Both the position numbers and the translations under genes were made by a program. DNA of 7,125 nt from Methanosarcinaceae archaeon (GTDB lineage: Archaea > Halobacteriota > Methanosarcinia > Methanosarcinales > Methanosarcinaceae), in NCBI GenBank assembly GCA_030596385.1, contig JAUVKD010000041.1, forward strand, positions 1 to 7,125. The letters are read 5' to 3'. The notes beneath the pieces were generated by a model, which ran no database searches, was not told the DNA's origin, and was given only the letters and a program-made list of their open reading frames with translations. Below, piece after piece: positions 1 through 5,443 of the stretch. How positions within the stretch are numbered: position 1 is the stretch's first letter; every line of letters begins with the position of its first letter.

Positions 1-150
1 GTGCGAAGCGGCTACCACTGTGCAATGCCAGGTATCCGTTTCCTTGATGTCGAAGGTACTGTCAGGGCATCGTTCGGATTGTACAATACCCGGGAAGAAG
101 TGGACTTACTCGTGGATTCGGTTTCACAGGTAACATCCCTTGTTGCGTAA
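1..150 (+). CDS. sufS: Cysteine desulfurase, SufS type (C-terminal 49 residues, 5' end outside window)
   Basis: This is the tail of a PLP-dependent class V aminotransferase-fold enzyme that takes sulfur from cysteine, as a persulfide on its own cysteine, for Fe-S cluster assembly in the cytoplasm. Reading from base 1 gives VRSGYHCAMPGIRFL, then GTVRASFGLYNTREEVDLL, and a TAA stop at 148-150. The R-x-G-x-H-C-A-x-P motif is the group II (SufS/CsdA) active-site loop. Cys7 of the fragment corresponds to the persulfide cysteine (Cys364 of E. coli SufS), and the roughly 42 residues after it match the family's usual tail. GTVRASFxxYNTxEEVD is the conserved C-terminal block. The GTG at base 1 is an internal valine codon, not a start: most of the protein, including the PLP lysine, lies upstream. 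The group II assignment is firm; SufS versus a close paralogue cannot be settled from the tail. Confidence 0.88.
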   Translation: MRSGYHCAMPGIRFLDVEGTVRASFGLYNTREEVDLLVDSVSQVTSLVA

Positions 151-189
151 CTGTTAATAATGTATTTAACAGTGGTTTTTGAGAAAACC
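151..189 (+). terminator. Putative sufS terminator: two adjacent hairpins with a T-run
   Basis: Immediately after the stop codon, CTGTTAA (151-157) pairs with TTAACAG (166-172) around an 8-nt loop. Then GGTTTT (174-179) pairs with AAAACC (184-189) around a TGAG tetraloop, and T176-180 forms a short T-run. A hairpin or T-run right after a stop is compatible with transcription ending here. Archaeal termination depends mainly on the T-run, so the stems may instead protect the 3' end. Terminator function is inferred. Confidence 0.45.
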
Positions 190-419
190 CAATACTTAGG
201 TGGTTACTTATATACCAGTACTGTCACCCATTATCGAATTGCTGAAAATACTGCTTGATGGGCAATACCAACCGCTAAATCCTCTTATCTCGATCAAATA
301 ATGTCAATATCATTTATTTCACATGTTTCTGCACAGCTTATGCTATACAATTTTGGTTGAATTCTTTAATCGTTGTTATAAATATTTTCACTGTGGCTGT
401 AGATAAAATGTATTGTATA

Positions 420-490
420 GGTGGTTTTGATAAAATCCCGATGCACATCTCATATTGCAAGACCCAGCGCAGCAATACCACCGGAGGTGG
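420..490 (+). other. Potential RNA with mutually exclusive stems
   Basis: GGTGGT (420-425) is perfectly complementary to ACCACC (477-482). The core of that right arm, CCACC (478-482), is also complementary to GGTGG (486-490) across a 3-nt loop. Within the larger loop, ATTGC (454-458) pairs with GCAAT (472-476), stacking directly on the outer stem. The same segment can therefore form either a long closed structure or a tight downstream hairpin, the geometry of a switch. No known riboswitch class was recognised, and no gene follows within 500 bases. The pairing is visible; function is conjecture. Confidence 0.25.
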
Positions 491-800
491 CGGATTCCAA
501 ACATTACAAAAAAAAAATATCGCGTATTTGTCGAACTGTGAAAATGAATTTATTCACTCTTAAATTAAAACCAATATAACCGTCACATGTGATATATTTT
601 CACACGATTGGATGAATATCATGGGCGTTTTTGCAGCAAATTGAATTTGTAAAACTATGCACACGGAATAGATCCGTACATTAACGAAAAGTCCTTTCTT
701 ATGTATGGAATGTGTGCACTCTCGCACGTGTGATAGCAACTTTTTTATTTCAAACTCGTTAAACCGCAAATGCCACAACAAAACGGTGCAATGGCTAAAC

Positions 801-848
801 AAATAAAATGAAATAAAATGAAATAAAATGAAATAAAATGAAATAAAA
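801..848. repeat. Tandem repeat, 10-bp unit, 4.8 copies
   Basis: AAATAAAATG occurs four times perfectly (801-840), followed by a fifth copy matching its first eight bases (841-848). The unit is one helical turn, so the A-tracts fall on one face of the DNA, which would favour intrinsic curvature. The array ends about 94 bases before the pyrF TATA box. It may be a simple slippage product or an upstream DNA-shape element. It makes spurious FISFYF-like repeats in the antisense frame. Confidence 0.95.
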
Positions 849-941
849 CCAACCACAATTAAAATACCCGATGCATATCATGTTAGAAACCTTAATAGGT
901 TTATCCAACGATTTATTGATACAATAGGGTTGAAACATCCA

Positions 942-949
942 TTATAAAT
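942..949 (+). promoter_or_regulatory. Putative TATA box of the pyrF transcript
   Basis: TTATAAAT at 942-949 fits the archaeal TATA consensus. Initiation about 25 bases downstream would fall near 970, leaving a leader of roughly 45 nt before pyrF that would include or just precede the ribosome binding site of the mini-ORF at 981. No clear BRE was identified. Alternative AT-rich stretches exist upstream. Confidence 0.5.
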
Positions 950-980
950 GGGAGTGCACTTATCCTACATGAAGGAATTT

Positions 981-1019
981 ATGGATATAAACAACAAATT
1001 TCAATGGGAGATCAAATGA
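981..1019 (+). CDS. Possible 12-codon leader ORF overlapping the pyrF start
   Basis: An ATG at 981 is preceded by a GAAGGA ribosome-binding-like sequence (971-976, four bases away). It encodes [12 protein letters not shown] and ends in TGA at 1017-1019, overlapping the preferred pyrF ATG (1016-1018) as ATGA. That overlap is the usual arrangement for translational coupling. The same ATGA overlap links iorA and iorB in this window. The peptide has no recognisable motif and no run of pathway-related residues as an attenuator would have. It may be chance; translation is unproven. Confidence 0.3.
   Translation: MDINNKFQWEIK
1006..1013 (+). promoter_or_regulatory. Ribosome binding site deciding the pyrF start
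   Basis: GGGAGATC lies two bases upstream of the ATG at 1016 (GGAG core five bases away) and partly matches the archaeal Shine-Dalgarno GGAGGTGATC. It overlaps an earlier in-frame ATG at 1004, which therefore could not use it. This favours 1016 over 1004 as the pyrF start. Confidence 0.7.
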
Positions 1020-1669
1020 ACAAAAATACCAGACTAATACTGGCACTTGATGTCACAAACAAAGAAAGCGCACTCAGGATCGCCCGGGACGTACACGAAT
1101 ATGTAGATGCAATTAAAGTTGGCTACCCTCTTGTCCTTGCAACCGGACTTGGTATTTTCAACGACCTTTCACAATACGCGCCGGTAATCGCAGATTTTAA
1201 GGTTGCCGACATTCCTAACACCAACCGCCTGATATGCGAACAGGTATTTAAAGCCGGCGCGGATGCCGTTATTGTCCATGGTTTTACGGGGCATGACAGT
1301 CTTGATGCTTGTGTAGAAATCGCACGCAAGAGTAGAAATGGAAAAGATATTTACGTAGTCACAGAAATGAGTCACCCGGGTGGTGTCGAGTTCTTCCGTC
1401 CGGTTGCAGGATCAATTGCAAAAATGGCACTTGATGCAGGTGCGTCCGGTGTTGTGGCACCTGCAACGCGCCTGAATCGTGTAAAGGAGATACGAAGCAT
1501 AATAGGCAGTGAATTATCCATAATCTCGCCTGGTGTCGGTGTACAGGGCGGAAGTGCCGCAGACGTAATAAAAGCGGGAGCCGATTGGGTAATTGTCGGG
1601 CGGAGCATCTACCAGGCGGATTCACCAAAGAATGCGGCTGCCGGGATTTTAGCAGATATGCAGAATTGA
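1016..1669 (+). CDS. pyrF: Orotidine 5'-phosphate decarboxylase
   Basis: Converts OMP to UMP and CO2, the last step of de novo pyrimidine synthesis, as a cytoplasmic TIM-barrel dimer. The start at 1016 (217 aa, [13 protein letters not shown]) is chosen over 1004 because a GGAG site sits five bases before it; 217 aa is normal for the short archaeal form. Visible motifs, counted from 1016: Asp12 in LALDV, Lys34 in DAIKVGYP, the DxKxxD catalytic signature D60-F-K62-V-A-D65 followed by IPNTN, the loop SPGVGVQGG (171-179) and the phosphate-binding VGRSIY (194-199). All key residues are present, so the enzyme should be active. It has its own upstream TATA box and possibly a coupled mini-ORF. The next gene downstream is the C/D sRNA, which may be processed from the same transcript. 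Confidence 0.97.
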   Translation: MNKNTRLILALDVTNKESALRIARDVHEYVDAIKVGYPLVLATGLGIFNDLSQYAPVIADFKVADIPNTNRLICEQVFKAGADAVIVHGFTGHDSLDACVEIARKSRNGKDIYVVTEMSHPGGVEFFRPVAGSIAKMALDAGASGVVAPATRLNRVKEIRSIIGSELSIISPGVGVQGGSAADVIKAGADWVIVGRSIYQADSPKNAAAGILADMQN

Positions 1670-1686
1670 AGATAACAGGATCCGAT

Positions 1687-1743
1687 GTACCTGTGATGAG
1701 AAGTGGTTCTGAATCGTGATGAGCCCTATGAGTTCTGAGGTAC
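1687..1743 (+). ncRNA. Box C/D guide sRNA (2'-O-methylation guide)
   Basis: All elements of an archaeal C/D sRNA occur in order within 57 nt. They are terminal stem GTACC (1687-1691), box C GTGATGA (1693-1699), a 9-nt spacer, box D' CTGA (1709-1712), a 3-nt D'-C' spacer, box C' GTGATGA (1716-1722), a 12-nt spacer GCCCTATGAGTT (1723-1734), box D CTGA (1735-1738), and the closing GGTAC (1739-1743). The stem leaves a 3-nt TGT bulge ahead of the tandem G.A pairs, as in a kink-turn bound by L7Ae. Such RNAs work with L7Ae, Nop5 and fibrillarin. By the D+5 rule the D guide would select the underlying C of AACTCATAGGGC, and the D' guide the third A of AACCACTTC. I could not place these targets in rRNA or tRNA. 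The 9-nt D' spacer is short, so that guide may be inactive. The RNA lies in the pyrF-iorA spacer, 17 bases after the pyrF stop, with no clear promoter of its own. Confidence 0.88.
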
Positions 1744-1757
1744 CCGATTTATGTTAC

Positions 1758-1769
1758 TTTTTAATATAT
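1758..1769 (+). promoter_or_regulatory. T-run and TATA-like sequence before iorA
   Basis: A T5 run (1758-1762) merges into TTTAATATAT (1760-1769). It could end transcripts carrying pyrF or the C/D sRNA, or act as the iorA TATA box. As a TATA box it would start transcription around 1790, on top of the AAGGAGAT ribosome binding site, which weakens that reading. The two roles cannot be separated from sequence. Confidence 0.3.
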
Positions 1770-1796
1770 TTCGGAATCAAAATAAGGAGATAGAAT

Positions 1797-3638
1797 ATGA
1801 GCACACGTGAGTATATGCTTGGCAACGTCGCGATAGCGCGGGGAATTGTAGAAGGAGGCGCACAGGTTATTTCCGGATATCCCGGTACTCCCTCATCCGA
1901 GATCATTGACACGCTGTCAAGAATGGACGATAGGAACTTTTATGTTGAATGGTCAGTGAATGAAAAAGTTGCAATGGAAGTGGCAGCAGGCGCTGCATGG
2001 ACCGGCGTGCGTTCTGTAGTCGTCATGAAGCATGTAGGACTTAATGTTGCAGCTGATCCTCTGATGACACTTGCATACACTGGTGTAAAGGGAGGCATGA
2101 TTATAATAGTTGCAGACGACCCGTCATGCCATTCATCCCAGAACGAGCAGGATTCCCGAAAGTATGCTGATTTTTCGCTTGTTCCATGTCTGGACCCGTC
2201 CACTATACAGGAAGCAAAGGACATAATCCCTTATGCTTTTGAACTATCCGAGAAGTTCGGTATTCCTATAATATTCCGAACGACAACCCGAATATCACAT
2301 GGAAAATCCGATGTAAAGCAGGGTGAAGTGTTTGAAAACAGACCAATTGCGCATTTTGAAAAATTAGTGGACAGGTGGGTGATGCTCCCAAAAAACGCAC
2401 GTGTTCGGCATCTTCATCTTCTTGATATCCAGGATAGTATTGCAAGTGAACTCGAAAAATCTCCGTTAAATGAACTTACAATAAATAACGACCCGCAATC
2501 AAAGATGGGAATTATCGCATCCGGGATTGCGTCTGTGTATGCGAAAGAGGCGATTTTGAATATCGAGCTTGATGCATCATTCTTGAAGATCGGTACTTAC
2601 CCTGTTCCGAAAGGTTTGATAAAAAAAATACTTGAACATGCGGAAACGGTTCTTGTAATCGAAGAACTGGAACCTGTTGTTGAGGACAGGGTCAAAATAA
2701 TCGCAAATGAGATCGGATCTGGTGCCAGGATAATTGGAAAAACCGGAGATTTTGTTCCAGGGGTTGGTGAATTGAATGTTGAACTCTGTGAGTATGCAAT
2801 AGCAAATGCCTTTGGGGTTACGAAAAAATCCAATATTGCAGATTCGATGGTGGATGTAGCAGATTTGGTGAATATTACAGATATTGAACTTCCGCTCCGT
2901 CCGCCTGCTATGTGTCCCGGATGCTCACACAGGGCTGTATACTATGCAATGAAGAAAGTATTCGGTAATGATGCAGTGTATCCGAGCGACATTGGGTGCT
3001 ATACTCTTGGTGTCCAGAGTGGTACTGTTGAAACCACTCTTTGTATGGGTTCCAGTATTACGCTTGCATCCGGAATTTATCATGCGGGGGAGCCGCGTCC
3101 TATCTGTTGTTCGATCGGGGATTCTACTTTTTTTCATACCGGAATGAACGGGCTTATGAATGCGGTTTATAATAAAGCGAATATTACTGTAACTATACTT
3201 GATAATCGTATAACTGCTATGACAGGTCACCAGCCGAATCCGGGTATGGGTAAAACTGCAACCGGAGATGTGACAGTTGACATATCAATAAAGAAACTTT
3301 GCCTGGGTCTTGGTGCGAAGTTCGTAGAGGTTGTTGATGCCTATGATTACAAAGCAACAGAGGAAGTGTTCAAGCGTGCAAAGGAGTACGCGGGTACATC
3401 TGTCGTAATTGCGGAGCAGGCATGTGTAATTGATGCAAGACGTGCAGGTATCAGGCTCAAACCGTATATAATCGATGTTGAGAAATGTACCGGTTGCAAA
3501 CAATGTGTCAAATTCGGTTGTCCTGCGATTGAGTTTGATGCTAAAAGCAAACATGCAAAGATAACTGCTCTTTGCACTGGATGTGGGGTATGTGTCCATA
3601 TATGTAAATTCGGTGCAATTTCGGTGGTAGAACAATGA
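1797..3638 (+). CDS. iorA: Indolepyruvate:ferredoxin oxidoreductase, alpha subunit
   Basis: Large subunit of the oxygen-sensitive cytoplasmic enzyme that oxidises aryl-pyruvates (indolepyruvate, phenylpyruvate, hydroxyphenylpyruvate) with CoA to aryl-acetyl-CoA, CO2 and reduced ferredoxin. In methanogens it may also run in reverse to make aromatic amino acids from aryl-acetates. At 613 aa it is of typical length. The N-terminal pyrimidine-binding domain has SGYPGTPSSE (26-35) and E57 in WSVNEKVAMEVAAGAAWTG. The central part has CPGC (373-376), and the TPP motif runs from GDSTFF (441-446) to LDN (468-470). The C-terminal ferredoxin domain has two [4Fe-4S] sets: C564, C567, C570, C575-Pro, and C593, C596, C599, C603. 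The wider fourth spacing in the first set is usual for IorA. An AAGGAGAT site (1784-1791) fixes the start. The stop overlaps iorB by ATGA. Nothing is missing. Confidence 0.97.
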   Translation: MSTREYMLGNVAIARGIVEGGAQVISGYPGTPSSEIIDTLSRMDDRNFYVEWSVNEKVAMEVAAGAAWTGVRSVVVMKHVGLNVAADPLMTLAYTGVKGGMIIIVADDPSCHSSQNEQDSRKYADFSLVPCLDPSTIQEAKDIIPYAFELSEKFGIPIIFRTTTRISHGKSDVKQGEVFENRPIAHFEKLVDRWVMLPKNARVRHLHLLDIQDSIASELEKSPLNELTINNDPQSKMGIIASGIASVYAKEAILNIELDASFLKIGTYPVPKGLIKKILEHAETVLVIEELEPVVEDRVKIIANEIGSGARIIGKTGDFVPGVGELNVELCEYAIANAFGVTKKSNIADSMVDVADLVNITDIELPLRPPAMCPGCSHRAVYYAMKKVFGNDAVYPSDIGCYTLGVQSGTVETTLCMGSSITLASGIYHAGEPRPICCSIGDSTFFHTGMNGLMNAVYNKANITVTILDNRITAMTGHQPNPGMGKTATGDVTVDISIKKLCLGLGAKFVEVVDAYDYKATEEVFKRAKEYAGTSVVIAEQACVIDARRAGIRLKPYIIDVEKCTGCKQCVKFGCPAIEFDAKSKHAKITALCTGCGVCVHICKFGAISVVEQ

Positions 3639-4237
3639 TTACTGATAAGGAAAAACTGGAGCTTGTAATTTCCGGTGTTGGTGGACAGGGTGCAATTCTC
3701 GCATCTGATATTATAGGAAAGGCTGCGGTCTTGAAAGGTATTCCTATTCGTGCTGCAGAAACCCACGGAATGGCTCAGCGAGGCGGTTCGGTTGTAAATC
3801 ATATCAGGCTGGGGTGCGAATTGGGTTCAATGATCCCGCTGCATGGTGCTGATGTACTTCTTGCACTTGAACCGGCAGAAGCATTGCGGTATATTGATCT
3901 TCTTTCCGGCAATGGTGTGGTTATTGTCAACACAGAACCTGTTTTGCCTGTAACAGTGACGTCAGGCGGGAATGACTATCCGGATGTATCTAAAATTGTA
4001 GAAGTTCTCAAGTCTACTCATAAAGTGATAGCATTCAATGCATCTGAACTTGCGATAAAGGCAGGACATCCCCAGACAATGAATGTTGTTATGGTTGGCG
4101 CAGCATCTAAATATTTGCCAGTGGGTAAGGACTTATTGATTGATTGTATAAAAGAAATGGTTCCGCCAAAAACAGTGGATATCAATGTCAGGGCTTTTGA
4201 ATTGGGACGGGAGCAGGTACCAAGTCATAATCAGTGA
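3635..4237 (+). CDS. iorB: Indolepyruvate:ferredoxin oxidoreductase, beta subunit
   Basis: Small subunit partnering IorA. It belongs to the gamma-type domain family of pyruvate/2-ketoisovalerate ferredoxin oxidoreductases, which completes the CoA/2-oxoacid active site. The 200-aa length is normal. Signature motifs are ISGVGGQGAILASD (12-25), AETHGMAQRGGSVVNHIRLG (41-60), the GADVLLALEPAEALRY block (71-86) and MNVVMVGA (149-156). Its ATG (3635-3637) overlaps the iorA TGA as ATGA, with a GGTGG site at 3624-3628 inside iorA, so the subunits should be translated in step. It is the last gene of the iorAB operon. A strong two-hairpin element begins 15 bases after its stop. Confidence 0.96.
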   Translation: MITDKEKLELVISGVGGQGAILASDIIGKAAVLKGIPIRAAETHGMAQRGGSVVNHIRLGCELGSMIPLHGADVLLALEPAEALRYIDLLSGNGVVIVNTEPVLPVTVTSGGNDYPDVSKIVEVLKSTHKVIAFNASELAIKAGHPQTMNVVMVGAASKYLPVGKDLLIDCIKEMVPPKTVDINVRAFELGREQVPSHNQ

Positions 4238-4252
4238 CAGGAAATATCGGTA

Positions 4253-4345
4253 TTGTAAACAGGCGTACTCAGACATTTATCACATAATATGTACACACTG
4301 TTTGCAAAGAGCAGCGCCATATATCATCTATATATCGTGCTGTTC
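4253..4345 (+). other. Structured two-hairpin element in the iorB 3' region (3'-end structure or small RNA)
   Basis: Hairpin A: TTGTAAACAG (4253-4262) pairs with CTGTTTGCAA (4298-4307), ten pairs including one U.G wobble. It may continue inward with GTAC (4265-4268) against GTAC (4291-4294). Hairpin B: 4309-4324 pairs with 4330-4345 around the loop CATCT, 16 positions with 13 Watson-Crick pairs, two G.U wobbles and a single C.C mismatch. All three wobbles are G.U in plus-strand RNA but would be A.C mismatches on the other strand, so the fold favours an RNA read with iorAB. There is no T-run after it, so it is not a classic T-run terminator. Options are a stability or processing element of the iorAB mRNA, a small RNA, or a mobile-element remnant. 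Confidence 0.55.
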
Positions 4346-4385
4346 AATTATAGCATCGTTCCAGGTGGGATCTTTCAGACAAATT

Positions 4386-5150
4386 CTAAACCACAAGCAG
4401 CCCTTTTTGCCAATCATTGATTATCTTGACTGCCGTCCTTGTTTCATCCACCTCAGCTTTTTTCATCAGGAAGTTATTCCGTCTGCCAATGAGTTCAAGC
4501 ACCTCATAGGAATTCTGTTTCTCTATTGTAATATTGTAGAAAGATTCCAGAATAGTATTATTTTCAGCGTATATTTTCTCTATTATCGTCATGGCCACGC
4601 CGATGGGGTCTTGCAGGTGTGTTGAATCCTTCACCGCAAGCAAACCCTGCATATGCTCATCGTTCTCGCCAAAGGGAATCACCCCAGGTGTATCGATAAA
4701 TTTGATACGCGAACCTGCATTAATGTGCTGCACTCCTTTTGTGTGGCCTGATATTGAGGATGTGCCAGCTCTGTGCCTACCGGTCACGGCATTGATCACT
4801 GATGATTTGCCTGTATTGGGATAACCAAGGGATCCAACCAGTATTTCGTCTCCTTTCTTGTTGGCGGTTTCAAGGATTTTATGTCTTAAGATCGTTGTTC
4901 CTGACCTGTCCTTACTGGACACAAAGACTGTGGGTGCAATTTTTGACAGGCGGGATTTTGTTTTCTCAAGGGTTTGTTTTGATACAAGATCGCATTTGTT
5001 GAGGACTATTATAAACGGTTTTTTTGCACGCGCTATATCACGCTCAACTTCGCTGTTTCGTGTTTCGTCGGGAAACCGGGCATCTATTACTTCAAGAAGG
5101 ATATCAGCTTTTTTAATTACATCCTTTGATATTTTCTTGTAACTTGCCAT
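4386..5150 (-). CDS. Circularly permuted GTPase (MMR1/HSR1, YlqF/RbgA-like)
   Basis: Predicted cytoplasmic GTP-binding protein of 254 aa, convergent with iorAB. G motifs appear in permuted order: G4 NKCD (51-54), G5 SSK (78-80), then the P-loop GYPNTGKSS (109-117), a G2 threonine at T137 in SGHTKG, and G3 DTPG (153-156). The upstream DAR motif (23-25, VLLEVIDARFP context) is typical of the YlqF/RbgA/YawG group, whose studied members act in large ribosomal subunit assembly. The archaeal version's exact job is less clear, so no symbol is given. The start at 5150 is the only ATG after an in-frame stop at 5171-5169. It has no Shine-Dalgarno sequence, suggesting a short-leader or leaderless mRNA. 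The C-terminal about 70 residues are lysine- and glutamate-rich and may bind RNA. All nucleotide-binding motifs are intact. Confidence 0.92.
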   Translation of the reverse strand: MASYKKISKDVIKKADILLEVIDARFPDETRNSEVERDIARAKKPFIIVLNKCDLVSKQTLEKTKSRLSKIAPTVFVSSKDRSGTTILRHKILETANKKGDEILVGSLGYPNTGKSSVINAVTGRHRAGTSSISGHTKGVQHINAGSRIKFIDTPGVIPFGENDEHMQGLLAVKDSTHLQDPIGVAMTIIEKIYAENNTILESFYNITIEKQNSYEVLELIGRRNNFLMKKAEVDETRTAVKIINDWQKGLLVV

Positions 5151-5201
5151 GCTGAGTGTTATGTTGTGTTAGGCTATAAGGATGTGTCGTAAGTTGGTGT
5201 C

Positions 5202-5209
5202 TATTATAT
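5202..5209 (-). promoter_or_regulatory. Possible TATA box for the GTPase gene
   Basis: On the minus strand the sequence reads ATATAATA here, about 52 bases before the ATG. Initiation near 5178 would give a leader of roughly 25-30 nt without a ribosome binding site. The assignment rests on position and composition only, in a very AT-rich spacer. Confidence 0.3.
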
Positions 5210-5403
5210 GACTATTTTAGCATATTTCAAAAAACAACTATATTTTCCGATAAAAAAGGGTATAAATAACAAATTGATTGAATATTTATATATTTGTAAA
5301 AAAATCAACCAATGATGTTTATATGAGTAAAGGTAATGTGGTAAAGTCAAGGCAAACTTAAACTTAAACTTAGAGAATACACAATTTCAGTCCGGTATCC
5401 CCC
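5210..5403. other. Divergent AT-rich spacer between the GTPase gene and pyrC
   Basis: It holds several plus-strand TATA-like sequences, notably TATAAATA (5261-5268) and TTTATATA (5285-5292), well upstream of pyrC. AAACTT is repeated three times in tandem at 5354-5371. A 12-codon frame (5323-5361, MSKGNVVKSRQT) lies downstream of the TATA-like sites but has no ribosome binding site and is probably chance. The extra TATA-like sites could mark a second, longer pyrC transcript or an undetected small RNA. Confidence 0.4.
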
Positions 5404-5405
5404 AT

Positions 5406-5413
5406 ATTTATAA
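5406..5413 (+). promoter_or_regulatory. Putative TATA box of pyrC
   Basis: ATTTATAA at 5406-5413 lies about 30 bases before the pyrC ATG. Initiation about 25 bases downstream would fall near 5435, so the mRNA leader would be only a few bases. That agrees with the lack of any Shine-Dalgarno sequence before the ATG. Confidence 0.6.
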
Positions 5414-5443
5414 GTACAAACCCACATTAATCAATAGATACTC

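Larger units (their letters stand above)
190..941. other. Gene-free AT-rich spacer between sufS and pyrF
   Basis: No convincing gene was found in about 750 bases. The two open frames here, 357-563 (+) and 856-560 (-), have no recognisable motif and low-complexity composition, and the minus-strand one runs through a tandem repeat. The stretch contains the motif TAGGTGGTT twice (197-205 and 418-426), a possible folded RNA at 420-490, an A10 tract at 508-517, a small dyad ACGGA/TCCGT near 663-677, and the 10-bp repeat array at 801-848. It may be a decayed locus or contain an undescribed non-coding RNA. Confidence 0.6.

Noticed and set aside
354..363. GGTTGAATTC, resembling a tRNA T-loop
   Set aside because: No acceptor, D or anticodon stems can be built around it.
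357..563. Open frame of 68 codons in the sufS-pyrF spacer
   Set aside because: No family motif and no ribosome binding site; it crosses the possible folded element and the A10 tract, which gives a run of lysines.
801..848. CRISPR-like array
   Set aside because: The units are 10 bp and contiguous without spacers, so this is a simple tandem repeat.
560..856. Minus-strand open frame of 98 codons
   Set aside because: Its hydrophobic N-terminus (repeated FISFYF-like residues) is just the translated 10-bp tandem repeat; nothing recognisable in the rest.
432..881. Similar segments sharing AAAAT and CCCGATGCA at 432-445 and 861-875
   Set aside because: Only a 9-base identical core with a one-base offset; too short to call a repeat in AT-rich DNA.
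1004..1015. Upstream ATG as the pyrF start (adds MGDQ)
   Set aside because: The GGGAG ribosome binding site overlaps this ATG and is correctly spaced only for the ATG at 1016.
3347..3802. Minus-strand frame of 151 codons over the iorA-iorB junction
   Set aside because: Antisense shadow of two genes with intact motifs and an ATGA junction.
4185..4625. Plus-strand frame of 146 codons overlapping iorB and the GTPase gene
   Set aside because: It covers the end of iorB, the hairpin element and the antisense of the GTPase, whose motifs clearly define the coding strand.
5312..5335. Second C/D sRNA candidate (ATGATGT in the pyrC leader)
   Set aside because: The box C consensus is broken at its last base, and no CTGA boxes or closing stem follow at the right spacing.
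5323..5361. 12-codon frame MSKGNVVKSRQT upstream of pyrC
   Set aside because: No ribosome binding site, ends far from pyrC, and runs into the AAACTT repeat; best explained as chance.
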